Shown in pieces: positions 50,777 to 59,702 of a DNA stretch of 64,000 nt. Every line of letters begins with the position of its first letter. Position 1 is the stretch's first letter. The DNA lies in contig NZ_OEQK01000009.1 of the NCBI RefSeq assembly GCF_900240405.1, positions 1 through 64,000 on the forward strand, read 5' to 3'. The notes under the pieces are model-generated. The model was not told the DNA's origin and made no database searches. It worked only from the letters and a program-made list of their open reading frames with translations. The stretch comes from Salirhabdus sp. Marseille-P4669. GTDB lineage: Bacteria > Bacillota > Bacilli > Bacillales > Alkalibacillaceae. The position numbers and the translations under genes were made by a program.

Positions 50777-50816
50777 GAAAAACTGAACCCCTAACCATAA
50801 TTGGTAGGGGTTTTTC
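50777..50816 (+). terminator. Terminator after hypothetical gene
   Basis: ACCCCTA plus CCA pair with TGG and TAGGGGT around a short loop, followed by five T. Confidence 0.8.
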
Positions 50817-50939
50817 TATTAACCATCAATCATCTCCCACAAGACATCCTCTATATATACCGACTTCTTTGCTACCTTTTCCTAAACGAGAGTGAGACCT
50901 TTGCCGATAATTAAATAGGTGAAAGAGAGGAGAAAGGAC

Positions 50940-51128
50940 ATGCTACAACTAGTCATCATAAGCATAACGGTTACAACAGTACTAAGTTTTTTGAGTGGAT
51001 ATTTCAACGACAGGAAATCAAGGACTATTATTTGGAGTATAGGCTTCCTATTATATTTAGCCTACTTATTTTATGCCCAATACAAGTACGGGTTAATCGA
51101 TTTATTTATGTATTACCTTTTAAATTGA
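50940..51128 (+). CDS. Small two-helix membrane protein
   Basis: A 62-residue protein with two hydrophobic helices (VIISITVTTVLSFLSGYF; IWSIGFLLYLAYLFYAQY) joined by NDRKSR. ATG at 50940 has GAGGAGAAAGG just before it. A good ribosome site and a following terminator support it; there is no known function. Confidence 0.55.
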   Translation: MLQLVIISITVTTVLSFLSGYFNDRKSRTIIWSIGFLLYLAYLFYAQYKYGLIDLFMYYLLN

Positions 51129-51152
51129 TAGTTTAGTAGAACATTTGAAATT

Positions 51153-51177
51153 AGACTCCGTTCAGGGGTCTTTTTTA
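51153..51177 (+). terminator. Terminator after small membrane protein
   Basis: AGACTCC pairs with GGGGTCT (one wobble) around a five-base loop and is followed by six T. Confidence 0.65.
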
Positions 51178-51198
51178 ATAAAAGAAAGGAGCATTGTA

Positions 51199-51285
51199 TT
51201 GCGAAACTTTGTAAAAATCTTTGTTGGAGGTGGGACGATTGCTTCTGCCTTTAAGAATCTAAATAATTATTATGCCTCTAGGTAA
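51199..51285 (+). CDS. Possible 28-residue micropeptide
   Basis: TTG at 51199 lies seven bases after GAAAGGAG and opens a 28-codon frame (MRNFVKIFVGGGTIASAFKN, then LNNYYASR) that stops one base before the opposite-strand tRNA. The Gly-rich amphipathic sequence is basic overall. The ribosome site is the main support; it could be chance. Confidence 0.35.
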   Translation: MRNFVKIFVGGGTIASAFKNLNNYYASR

Positions 51286-51358
51286 TGCTGGTGACAGGAT
51301 TCGAACCTGCGACCCCTTCATTACGAGTGAAGTGCACTACCAGCTGTGCTACACCAGC
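51286..51358 (-). tRNA. tRNA-Thr (CGT anticodon)
   Basis: On the minus strand a 73-base cloverleaf can be folded: acceptor GCTGGTG/CACCAGC with discriminator A, D arm with AGCTGGTAG, anticodon stem CTTCA/TGAAG around loop CTCGTAA (anticodon CGT), variable loop, and T arm GCAGGTTCGAATCCTGT. It reads ACG threonine codons. It is isolated from other tRNAs; no flanking attachment duplication was seen. Confidence 0.93.
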
Positions 51359-51433
51359 ATCGAATAAAAGTGTCTTTACTAAAACTACATAAAAATAATA
51401 ATACTTTTATTCCAATTCATCAACTTTTTTTGC

Positions 51434-52663
51434 TTATATAGATGGTGTTGAACCTACCTGTTTACGATTTACCTTAAGGCCTTTTTCAAATACGTACCAC
51501 ATAGCTGCCAATCCAAACATAAAAATACTAGAAATGACATACACAGCGGTAATATTGAAAAATTCAATGACAAGATACGAGAGAAACGGTCCCATTGCTG
51601 CTCCCACATCCACAACGATGGTATGTGCAGTAATGACTTTAATCGAGTTGCCTGTCTGTGCTGCCGCGTTGGTAGCTAGTGTATCCGTAGCAGTTAAAAA
51701 CATAGTCAAAATGATTTGGAAGACGAAAATAAATACGATTAATAGACTCATCATTGGTAAGAAGCCAAGTATAAGTAACAAAATGCCACCTGCTATCACG
51801 GTAAGAACTAATATCTTAATTTGATTGGTTGACGCATCCAGTCGTTTACCTGTATAGGAAGCAATAAGGGGATCTGTACCCCATTTAATTGCCTGGATAA
51901 TTCCTGCTAGAGTTGCGGCTCCGATAGATAAACCAAATAGTGACCACGCTTCTGTATAGCTTCTTTCTACTAGTGGGCTTAACGTAGTAGCGAATAACCC
52001 AAAAACAATAAAGCCTAATGTGAAGCCTGTAAATAACACCCTCCAAATGTAAGGTGTAAACGTTTTGCTAGTTGGTGATTGCGGTGATGTTGTTTCTACT
52101 TCTTCTTTCGGTTTACTAGGAACAAATGCAAGAATCATAGGGAAGCCAAAGAGAGCAAACATTGCAAATAGGCTCGTTACAAACACAATAGAAGTTTGAT
52201 CCGCTAATATACCTCCGCCAAGCATCCCTACTAATCCACCTAGACCCCACAATCCATTGTACAGACCCATGTATTTTCCGCGTGTCGCTTTAGTGGAAAC
52301 ATCAATTACGGTTAAATAACCACCTAATCTAAGGAGTGACCAGGCTATTCCCCAAACAGCCCTCATGATAACGAGAAACCAGAATGTTTGACTCATTCCA
52401 TAAGAAAAAGTAGATATAGCAGCAAGAGCGATCGCGATAAGTAATCCCGTACGCAGTTGAAACTTTTTATAAAAAAGGCCGATTAGAGGATTAATTGGAA
52501 GTCGAATAAACCGATTAATGGAAAAGATAACCCCAATTTGCCAAACAGCTGTTAAACCAAATTCCTCCCACTGAATTGGTAGTACAATAAGAAGCATGGA
52601 ATCCCCCATAATGGCTAATGCAGTTAATAACGCTAAACCGACAACCCTTTTCTTTGCACCCAT
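51434..52663 (-). CDS. MFS transporter
   Basis: A 409-residue major facilitator with 12 hydrophobic helices. The usual loop 2-3 motif is weak (LIGLFYKKFQLRTG), the central loop is hydrophilic (VPSKPKEEVETTSPQSPTSK), and GLYNGLWGLGGLVGMLGGGI is a conserved helix. It is similar to uncharacterised Bacillus MFS proteins; the substrate is unknown. It follows mnmH on the same strand but a terminator separates them. Confidence 0.85.
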   Translation of the reverse strand: MGAKKRVVGLALLTALAIMGDSMLLIVLPIQWEEFGLTAVWQIGVIFSINRFIRLPINPLIGLFYKKFQLRTGLLIAIALAAISTFSYGMSQTFWFLVIMRAVWGIAWSLLRLGGYLTVIDVSTKATRGKYMGLYNGLWGLGGLVGMLGGGILADQTSIVFVTSLFAMFALFGFPMILAFVPSKPKEEVETTSPQSPTSKTFTPYIWRVLFTGFTLGFIVFGLFATTLSPLVERSYTEAWSLFGLSIGAATLAGIIQAIKWGTDPLIASYTGKRLDASTNQIKILVLTVIAGGILLLILGFLPMMSLLIVFIFVFQIILTMFLTATDTLATNAAAQTGNSIKVITAHTIVVDVGAAMGPFLSYLVIEFFNITAVYVISSIFMFGLAAMWYVFEKGLKVNRKQVGSTPSI

Positions 52664-52764
52664 CCTAAAACTCCGTTCCTAAATTTTCGTTATGTAAGAG
52701 TAAAATACTACCACAATATGTATAGGGTGTCACGGTTATTCTTAATACGTTCCTTCCGTTCAAA

Positions 52765-52800
52765 TAGAAAAATCGAAGGAATCATGTATTCCTTCGATTT
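52765..52800 (-). terminator. Terminator after mnmH
   Basis: AAATCGAAGGAAT and ATTCCTTCGATTT form a perfect 13-bp stem with a five-base loop; in the minus direction a T-run follows. Confidence 0.85.
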
Positions 52801-52801
52801 T

Positions 52802-52838
52802 CGACATTATTCGCCAAAACTCGGGGAGTGACAGGCAC
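52802..52838 (-). repeat. 3'-end repeat, copy 3 (inside end of mnmH)
   Basis: On the minus strand this begins GTGCCTGTCACTCCCC, then GAGTTTTGGCGAATAATG. It overlaps the last ten codons and stop of mnmH, and the terminator follows at once. Confidence 0.8.
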
Positions 52839-53850
52839 TCTTAACTTTTTCGACAGCTTCATGTTTGTTTCTGGCTTTGATGATGATGGTTTTTTCGTCG
52901 GCGTATTGGCTTATGGAATGTTTATAGCGTGGGTCGTAGTAATATTCCAAAAGAAGGCGAACTGCGACATCGAAAGAGCCATTAAGCAGGTCTTCTTCTA
53001 TTTCCTTTGCTATTGGTGTGTGTATTCTTTTTTTGATCCGCTGAAATGCACTTAAACATTCTTCCCGGTGTTCATCTGGGCTGTAATCCTCTAATATTTG
53101 CTTCACTCGCTCTTCAATCGGGAGCTCAATATATAACTGTATCCCTTCATTCTTTTTCTGTAGTAGAAAATCAGGAAGAAGGACTTTACCGATTCGTTTG
53201 CTTTCTCCCTCTATTAGAACAAAAGGAGCATCCTGGTAACGAATTAGTTCATGGACTAAAAGAGAATCAAAGGTTTTTTGATTATTTGGCTCCAACCCAA
53301 TTTGTCCAAAGATGGACCCTCGGTGTTGGGCCATTTTTTCTAAATCGATAACAGGATAATCCTCATCCTTTAGCTGCTGCAATATCTTTGTTTTTCCGAT
53401 GCCAGTAAATCCATTTAATACATAAAATGTAGGTTTGAAATCCATATTGTTAAGAGTGTCCACTACCCAATTTCGATAGGTGCGAAATCCACCAGACAGT
53501 CGGTGTGCTGTTGTTCCAGCAAGGTCAATCATAGTAGCTGCAATCTTACTACGCATACCACCACGCCAGCAGTAAACAACCTTTTCTCCTTTTATGGCTT
53601 CACATTGCTTTACAAAGCTTGGTAGTTTTCTAGAGATAATTTCAATCCCACGTTCCTTTGCAGCTTCAGGTCCAGCCTGTTTATAAAGTGTTCCAACCTC
53701 AGCTCTTTCCCTATCGTCAAACACAGGAATATTTATACTCCAAGGTATTTTTGCATCCTTATGTTCAGAAGGAGAACGTACATCGACCACAGTTACTCCA
53801 TTTTTTTGCTTCGTAAATAATTCTTCTAAAGATATATCTTTAAACACCAT
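52807..53850 (-). CDS. mnmH: tRNA 2-selenouridine synthase MnmH
   Basis: A 347-residue enzyme with an N-terminal rhodanese domain (catalytic C94 in VVYCWRGGMRS) and a P-loop domain (GFTGIGKT, 147-154), the signature pair of MnmH/SelU, which turns 2-thiouridine into geranylated and then 2-selenouridine at the tRNA wobble position. No selD is visible here. ATG at 53850 is spaced correctly from GGAG; ATG at 53856 abuts it. The last residues (ACHSPSFGE) are encoded by an inserted-looking repeat, so the natural C-terminus has been replaced. Confidence 0.92.
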   Translation of the reverse strand: MVFKDISLEELFTKQKNGVTVVDVRSPSEHKDAKIPWSINIPVFDDRERAEVGTLYKQAGPEAAKERGIEIISRKLPSFVKQCEAIKGEKVVYCWRGGMRSKIAATMIDLAGTTAHRLSGGFRTYRNWVVDTLNNMDFKPTFYVLNGFTGIGKTKILQQLKDEDYPVIDLEKMAQHRGSIFGQIGLEPNNQKTFDSLLVHELIRYQDAPFVLIEGESKRIGKVLLPDFLLQKKNEGIQLYIELPIEERVKQILEDYSPDEHREECLSAFQRIKKRIHTPIAKEIEEDLLNGSFDVAVRLLLEYYYDPRYKHSISQYADEKTIIIKARNKHEAVEKVKSACHSPSFGE

Positions 53851-54096
53851 TTTCATCTCCGATAAGTATATTCTATCTACTTTTTATTTTACGCCAAATC
53901 CTATAATCTTGCAGAGGTGAGGCTTGACATGTAACGACCAAAGCTTTTCCTTATTTAGTATTTCCTTAATTTTTATCGAGAAACATGTAGCAAAATGCCA
54001 TGATGAACGTCCAATTCGATGAGGTATGAAGCATATTATTTAGAAATAGTGGAAATTTAGAGGGGTAGTCGAACACAATTAGACTGGGGTGTATGT

Positions 54097-55341
54097 ATGT
54101 TTAGAAAGCTATCCTATTTATTCGTATTTGTTAGTATCCTTATAAGTACTACTTTTTTCATATTCGAAAACGAGCAATCTAAAAAAGACGAGGCAGTTGA
54201 AGTCAATAATCCTATTGCAACGGAACAGGAAGAACCTCCAAGTCAAATCAGTGTAGAAGAAATGCATTTACATGAAAAAATTGGTCAAATGCTTTTTGTT
54301 GGAGTATCTGGGAAATCCTTAACAGAAGCAGAAAAAACTTTAATAAGAAACAATCATGTTGGAGGAGTTATTTTATTCAAGGAAAATTTAACGAGTCCAG
54401 AGCAAGCAATTCAGCTTATTAATGAAATCAAGGAACTTAATCAAGATAACAAAGCCCCTCTTTTTATTGGGGTGGATCAAGAGGGTGGGCGGATAACGAG
54501 GTTACCAGGTAATCTTGTTCCTTTACCTAGCAATCAAGCAATAGGGGAGATGAATAGTATAGAATATGCTTATGAGGTTGGAACGCTTTTAGGTAAACAG
54601 GTAAAGGCTTTTGGCTTTAATGTCAATTTTGCCCCTGTACTAGATGTGAATAGTAATCCCAACAATCCGATTATCGGCGATAGAGCGTTTGGGGATAAAG
54701 TAGAAATTGTACAAGAGCTTGGGATCGAAACAATGAAAGGCATAGAAGCAGAAAAGATTATTCCAGTGATCAAGCATTTTCCAGGTCATGGGGATACGTC
54801 CGTTGATTCGCATTTAGAGCTACCAACTGTAAATAAAAGCCTTAAAGAGCTAAAGGAATTAGAATTGATTCCCTTTGAAGCTGCAATAAATGAAGGTGCA
54901 GATATGGTGATGATTGCGCATATTTTATTACCAAAAATTGATGATACGTATCCCTCATCGATGTCGAAAAAAGTGATTACACAAATGTTGCGTAAAGAGC
55001 TTGATTTTAATGGAGTAGTCATTACGGACGATATGACGATGGAGGCAATTACAGATAATTATTTAATTGATCAGGCAGCGGTAGAATCTGTCAAAGCAGG
55101 AAGCGATATTATTATGGTTGCTCATGATGATCAAAAGGTAGTCGCGGTAATGAATGCTATAGAAAAAGCAGTGCACAAAGGTGAAATATCAGAAGAGAGC
55201 ATTAATGAAAGTGTAGAGAGAATCCTTCAAGTAAAAGATAAATATCGAGTAACAGATGAGAAAGTAAGAGGACAAAGTGTGGATGAACTAAATAAATTAA
55301 CGGAAAAAACATTGGATAAATATAAAGACTGCTGTAAATAG
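54097..55341 (+). CDS. nagZ: Glycoside hydrolase family 3 beta-N-acetylglucosaminidase (NagZ-like)
   Basis: A 414-residue secreted or membrane-anchored enzyme: N-terminal hydrophobic segment (LSYLFVFVSILISTTFFIF), then a GH3 barrel with GVDQEGGRITRLPG, the loop KHFPGHGDTSVDSHLELP that supplies the His/Asp acid-base, and nucleophile Asp in VVITDDMTMEAI. It removes GlcNAc from muropeptides during cell-wall turnover. It is shorter than B. subtilis NagZ/YbbD (about 640) because the C-terminal domain is lacking. No amiE or murQ gene adjoins. Confidence 0.88.
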   Translation: MFRKLSYLFVFVSILISTTFFIFENEQSKKDEAVEVNNPIATEQEEPPSQISVEEMHLHEKIGQMLFVGVSGKSLTEAEKTLIRNNHVGGVILFKENLTSPEQAIQLINEIKELNQDNKAPLFIGVDQEGGRITRLPGNLVPLPSNQAIGEMNSIEYAYEVGTLLGKQVKAFGFNVNFAPVLDVNSNPNNPIIGDRAFGDKVEIVQELGIETMKGIEAEKIIPVIKHFPGHGDTSVDSHLELPTVNKSLKELKELELIPFEAAINEGADMVMIAHILLPKIDDTYPSSMSKKVITQMLRKELDFNGVVITDDMTMEAITDNYLIDQAAVESVKAGSDIIMVAHDDQKVVAVMNAIEKAVHKGEISEESINESVERILQVKDKYRVTDEKVRGQSVDELNKLTEKTLDKYKDCCK

Positions 55342-55358
55342 TTTATAGCAGTCTTTAT
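55324..55358 (+). terminator. Terminator overlapping the end of nagZ
   Basis: AAAGACTGCT and adjoining bases, inside the last codons, pair with AGCAGTCTTT after the stop; a T-rich tail follows. Confidence 0.75.
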
Positions 55359-55434
55359 ATTTCTACTTAATTTAAAGAGTAATGAAAGGGTTTACTCATA
55401 AGGAGAATTAGGATGGCTTTACAAACAAAATAAA

Positions 55435-56946
55435 TTAATGAACTGTTGACCAATCAATATCTATCCACTTATTAAAGAATTCGTGCTCATGCTTACCATG
55501 ATAAGCTTCAAAAAAGCGAATAAATTCTTCTGTAGTTACTTGTTTATGAAAATACGTTTCATAATAAGCGGATAAGAAATCCAATGCATCCTCAATCGTT
55601 TGTTCCTTATGAAAGTAATGCCATAATCGATAAGCAGGCATGCCATAAACACCTGCGCCATAGTTGTTATTGTCATATTCTTCAATAGAGTGGTTCACAA
55701 GAATAGAATCAAAGTTTTTCGTGAAAGCATTTGGACGATACATGGCCAAGGTCTCGGATTTGTAGCGTTCATATAAGTAAAGAGTAACTACAAATTCAGT
55801 CAATCCCTCATCTAACCACGCCTCTTTAAAAGGATCGTTTGAAACAGAATGATAAAAATATTGGTGTGCCATTTCATGTGCAATTACATTTTCTATCGAC
55901 TGTTGATCAAACCTACCACTATAACCTTCGATAACAAAAGGATATTCCATTGCTCCTTCATTTGAAATCAAATCGAGCTCTTTACCAGGAAATGCTCCTA
56001 TATTTTGTTCATAGAAGTGAAGAGCTTCTTTCATATATCCTAAACTAGGATGTAATAGTTGCGTATCGGTATGTCTTACAAAAGATCTAAATGTCACATT
56101 GCTATCCGATTCTTCCGTTTCTACTTCCCAATTTGCAGGGTCTAAAAAGGCAATGTAAAAATCTTTAATCGCTTTTATGGTTATTGTCCCAGAAGAGTGA
56201 GGTACAGGTTTGCCATCAATTCCTGAGCTTACAACATAATAATCCTCGGGTAATTTATAGTGTACGGTGAAATCTCCATAACCTGTATGATAGGACTCTC
56301 CATTCGGGTTGAAATGCTCAATATTCCAGTCATTATCTTGATATGTGGCAAGCATTGGATAGCTGTATACTAAATAATAGCCGCCACCGTTCTTTCTTAA
56401 CCGAACGCTACTAGCCGGGATTTTCATCTTATAGGAAATGTCGACATTGACAGATTTTTGAGGTGCAAGTTTTTCTTCTAATTGGACGAAAAGATTATTA
56501 TTTTCTAAATCGTATTCCGCTTTTTCTCCATTCACAGTGATATCGTTTATCTCTAATTTTAATGATTCTAAAAGCATCTTTTTCGGTTTGTTTTCTTCCG
56601 TGAAAGCATTTGGAACTAAATAGAAAGCAATGTTATCCCATTCATCTTCGGAGAGGTTTTCAACATCAATAGAGGCATGAACAGTAAACCAATCTTCCGC
56701 GTTTAATTCATAGGTTATTTCATATATGCCGTTCGAACCTGGTGGAACTGAAGTAGCTTCAAATGACTCAAGTTTGGGTAAATGCGTTTCTGACGCTGCC
56801 TCTTCCACATTCGGTTTTTCTTCCTTTAAGTCTCCTTTAGTGCGCTCATCATACTGATTTACTCCTTCAAAAATAAAAAAGACAAATACGACTAGAGCTA
56901 AGCTTGCAATGGTATAAAACGTTACGTTTAATTTTTTATCCATCAT
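55435..56946 (-). CDS. Membrane-anchored M1-family metallopeptidase
   Basis: A 503-residue protein with an N-terminal transmembrane anchor (FYTIASLALVVFVFFIFEGV), an acidic linker, a beta-rich N-terminal domain, and a gluzincin core with zinc motif VIAHEMAHQYFYH and downstream EAWLDEGLTEFVV (third ligand Glu). The G-A-M-E-like exopeptidase loop appears as NEGAMEYPFVI. It faces outside the cell and trims peptides; substrate unknown. Start is ATG 56946 or the adjacent ATG 56943 after AAGGGGGG. Confidence 0.88.
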   Translation of the reverse strand: MMDKKLNVTFYTIASLALVVFVFFIFEGVNQYDERTKGDLKEEKPNVEEAASETHLPKLESFEATSVPPGSNGIYEITYELNAEDWFTVHASIDVENLSEDEWDNIAFYLVPNAFTEENKPKKMLLESLKLEINDITVNGEKAEYDLENNNLFVQLEEKLAPQKSVNVDISYKMKIPASSVRLRKNGGGYYLVYSYPMLATYQDNDWNIEHFNPNGESYHTGYGDFTVHYKLPEDYYVVSSGIDGKPVPHSSGTITIKAIKDFYIAFLDPANWEVETEESDSNVTFRSFVRHTDTQLLHPSLGYMKEALHFYEQNIGAFPGKELDLISNEGAMEYPFVIEGYSGRFDQQSIENVIAHEMAHQYFYHSVSNDPFKEAWLDEGLTEFVVTLYLYERYKSETLAMYRPNAFTKNFDSILVNHSIEEYDNNNYGAGVYGMPAYRLWHYFHKEQTIEDALDFLSAYYETYFHKQVTTEEFIRFFEAYHGKHEHEFFNKWIDIDWSTVH

Positions 56947-57090
56947 TACCCCCTTACTTCTACATTAGCTTTTAGTAAATTATACCAAAATTTTCTGAAA
57001 ATAGTAAAAGTAATAAAATGAAGGCTGGTCGGTTAAGTTAATATCAATGAGAATACATAAGTTTGACTTAAACTTTTGGGGGGCATCGTA

Positions 57091-57906
57091 ATGAACCTTT
57101 CGAATAAAGAACGGATTGAATTACACAACTTCAATAATCTTACCAAAACCTTGAGCTTTAATATGTATGATATTTGTTATACGAAAACAAAAGAGGAGCG
57201 GGAGGCATACATAGAATATATTGACGAACAATATAATGCAGATCGCTTAACAGAAATATTAAATAATGTATCCGATCTTATTGGTGCACATGTGCTTAAT
57301 ATCGCAAAACAGGATTATGTACCTCAAGGTGCTAGTGTGACGTTATTGGTTTCAGAAGGCCCAGTAGTAGAAGTCCCGACAGAGTCCTTTGAAGAAACCC
57401 CAGGTCCTTTACCCAATTCTGTTGTTACACAACTTGATAAAAGTCATATTACGGTTCATACGTACCCAGAATATCATCCATATGAAGGGATTAGTACCTT
57501 TAGGGCGGATATTGATGTGTCCACTTGTGGTGAAATATCACCGTTAAAAGCATTGCACTATTTAATTCATTCCTTTGATACAGACATTATGACCATGGAT
57601 TACAGAGTGCGAGGATTTACTCGGGATAAAAAAGGGAATAAGCTTTTTATCGATCATGAAATAAACTCTATTCAAAATTACATTCCAGAAGACATTAAGC
57701 AGCAATATCAGATGATTGATGTGAATGTGTACCAGGAGCATATTTTTCATACGAAGTGTAAGCTGAGAGATTTTGATTTAAATAATTACTTATTTGGTTA
57801 TACGAAAGACAAACTAACGAAAGAGGAACAAAGAGAAATCACAGAAAAATTGGTAATGGAGATGGATGAAATATTCTATGGGAAAAATATAAATGAGGAT
57901 GATTAA
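57091..57906 (+). CDS. speD: S-adenosylmethionine decarboxylase proenzyme, E. coli type
   Basis: A 271-residue proenzyme. The self-cleavage site is LDK117-S118-HITVHTYPE, giving the pyruvoyl group from S118; the conserved [20 protein letters not shown] and [20 protein letters not shown] follow. This is the long E. coli-type SpeD, not the ~125-residue form of B. subtilis. It decarboxylates SAM to supply aminopropyl groups for spermidine; no speE gene is adjacent. ATG at 57091 follows GGGGGGCATC; a TTG at 57076 overlaps that site. Confidence 0.93.
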   Translation: MNLSNKERIELHNFNNLTKTLSFNMYDICYTKTKEEREAYIEYIDEQYNADRLTEILNNVSDLIGAHVLNIAKQDYVPQGASVTLLVSEGPVVEVPTESFEETPGPLPNSVVTQLDKSHITVHTYPEYHPYEGISTFRADIDVSTCGEISPLKALHYLIHSFDTDIMTMDYRVRGFTRDKKGNKLFIDHEINSIQNYIPEDIKQQYQMIDVNVYQEHIFHTKCKLRDFDLNNYLFGYTKDKLTKEEQREITEKLVMEMDEIFYGKNINEDD

Positions 57907-57935
57907 AACGGACAGGCGCTCTGTCCGTTTTTTAT
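57905..57935 (+). terminator. Intrinsic terminator after speD
   Basis: AAAACGGACAG and CTGTCCGTTTT pair perfectly around a five-base loop, followed by T-rich sequence. Confidence 0.88.
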
Positions 57936-58013
57936 TTGGAAATTATAAATTTCAAAAACTGTGGTAGGGATTGCCATCCTCCAGCTCCAGCTAAGGCGTT
58001 TCCGCTATTCTCA

Positions 58014-58373
58014 TTAATATCCTACTTCCACTGAGGCTATGACAATATACATTAAGTCATTTACATCTTCTTTATCTTTTAAAACGATTCCACTTGTAGT
58101 AGCCATTCCACCGTCCATTACATCAATTGTAACGGTTCCATAAGGTATTTCATTTTTAATGGCTTCTTTATCTAGCTTTTCCTTATCTGCTGGTATAGCC
58201 AATTTCACGTTAACATGCATGTTATGTAAATCCTGGCCAGGTAATAGATCTTTTATTCCAGGCATGGAATTAAAATGTATCGCATTTTGAACAGCTCTTA
58301 CAGATGCTTTTGTAATGTTTTGACCGTGGACATCTATCCCCATTCCAGTTTCGATGAATAGTAGCTTCTCCAT
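58014..58373 (-). CDS. Lin0512-family protein
   Basis: A 119-residue protein matching the Lin0512 family over its full length: FIETGMGIDVHGQNITKASV at the start, NAIHFNSMPGI, VKLAIPADKEKLD, and TVTIDVMDGGMATTSGIVLK near the end. It is cytosolic and of unknown biochemical function. It stands alone between convergent speD and the divergent cidA-like gene. Confidence 0.85.
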   Translation of the reverse strand: MEKLLFIETGMGIDVHGQNITKASVRAVQNAIHFNSMPGIKDLLPGQDLHNMHVNVKLAIPADKEKLDKEAIKNEIPYGTVTIDVMDGGMATTSGIVLKDKEDVNDLMYIVIASVEVGY

Positions 58374-58583
58374 AACTGATTCCGCCTTCCTTATCGTATG
58401 TTAGTTTCCTTTATTATCCCATAAAAAGAAATAATATTAAATCAACACAAATCCATAGGTATTTGAAACGACTAGGGAATCCTCCTAGTTACATATACAT
58501 GAAGTAATGATTCCATTGTTTCACACATACTGATACAATTTTGTTCGTTAGGTTGAGTTATATTTTAAGTTGGAGGAGAGACA

Positions 58584-58952
58584 ATGAATGTCGTGAAAAT
58601 AATTTTACATATTGGGATTTTAATCCTTTTTTATTTAGTAGGAACGTGGATACAACAAGCACTGGACTTATTTATTCCAGGAAGTATCATTGGAATGCTT
58701 CTTTTATTAGTAGCGTTATTAATGAGAAAGTTTAATCCAGCGTGGATCCATGACGGCGCCACGCTTCTGATAAACCATTTAGTTCTACTATTTATTCCTG
58801 TTACTATTGGAATACTAGAATATTTACATTTATTTAGTGGGAGAGGTTTGTTGTTAATCCCTATTGTTCTAGTAAGTACAGTACTAGTTATGATCACAGC
58901 TGGTTTCGTTAGTCAGACTCTTGTAAAAAGGAGGGAAAAAGAATATGAGTGA
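58584..58952 (+). CDS. cidA: CidA/LrgA-family holin-like protein
   Basis: A 122-residue protein with four hydrophobic helices. The family signature is LFIPGSIIGMLLLLVALLMR and LLINHLVLLFIPVTIGILEY. It forms a membrane complex with the LrgB/CidB partner next door. CidA proteins favour murein hydrolase release or metabolite (pyruvate) export in related Firmicutes. The gene overlaps the next by eight bases. TTGGAGGAGAG precedes the start. Whether it is cidA- or lrgA-type is not certain. Confidence 0.87.
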   Translation: MNVVKIILHIGILILFYLVGTWIQQALDLFIPGSIIGMLLLLVALLMRKFNPAWIHDGATLLINHLVLLFIPVTIGILEYLHLFSGRGLLLIPIVLVSTVLVMITAGFVSQTLVKRREKEYE

Positions 58953-59634
58953 AGTACTGATTGGGATAGGTGGAATTCTTTTTACCTTAATTCTTTATAT
59001 GCTAACCCGTGCTTTAAATAAACGATTTCCTCATCCTATTACGCTCCCAATATTTGTGTCTACTATAATCGGGATTTTGATTTTGCTATTGTTCCAGATA
59101 CCGTATGAGACTTATATGATTGGTGGAAATATAATCGAATGGTTGTTAGGTCCAGCTGTGGTAGCACTGGCATATCCATTATACAAACAATGGGAGTTGT
59201 TGAAGAAGAATCCAATCCCAATAATAGTAGGTGTTTCCATAGGGGCATCTATAGGGATAACCTTTGTTATTTTAATAGCGAAGTGGATGAAATTTGACGA
59301 TGACATTATTTTTTCCCTTATTCCAGAAAACTCTACTACAGCAGTGGCAACGGAAGTAACCAAGTCTATTGGAGGGATACCCTCGTTAACAGCGGTATTT
59401 GTTATGATTGCAGGGATTGGTGGAGCTGTCATTGGTCCAACGCTGCTAAGGCTATTTAAAATCGATCACTATTTAGGTAAAGGAGTAGGAATGGGTACAG
59501 CTTCCCATGCGATTGGTACTTCTAAGATTATGGAGGATGGGGAAAAGGAAGGAGCCTTTAGCACAGTTGCCATGACCATTTGTGCGGTAGTTATTTCCAT
59601 CATTAGTCCTCTAATGGCGTATTTATTCCTTTAG
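58945..59634 (+). CDS. cidB: CidB/LrgB-family membrane protein
   Basis: A 229-residue protein with about seven helices. Signatures are LLGPAVVALAYPLYKQWELL, SLIPENSTTAVATEVTKSIG and the C-terminal GTASHAIGTSKIMEDGEKEG, all typical of LrgB/CidB/YohK. It is translationally coupled to the upstream partner by an eight-base overlap and likely acts with it as antiholin or pyruvate facilitator. No LytSR-type regulator is visible in the window. Confidence 0.9.
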   Translation: MSEVLIGIGGILFTLILYMLTRALNKRFPHPITLPIFVSTIIGILILLLFQIPYETYMIGGNIIEWLLGPAVVALAYPLYKQWELLKKNPIPIIVGVSIGASIGITFVILIAKWMKFDDDIIFSLIPENSTTAVATEVTKSIGGIPSLTAVFVMIAGIGGAVIGPTLLRLFKIDHYLGKGVGMGTASHAIGTSKIMEDGEKEGAFSTVAMTICAVVISIISPLMAYLFL

Positions 59635-59702
59635 AGAAAAGGAATCTATTTTCTTTTGTCGTATGTGTTAAAGGAATAGATAATGAAACGGAGGAGTAAA
59701 AA

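Noticed and set aside
51286-51358. tRNA-Thr as an integration site for a mobile element
   Set aside because: No integrase, no nearby direct duplication of the tRNA end, and ordinary genes on both sides.
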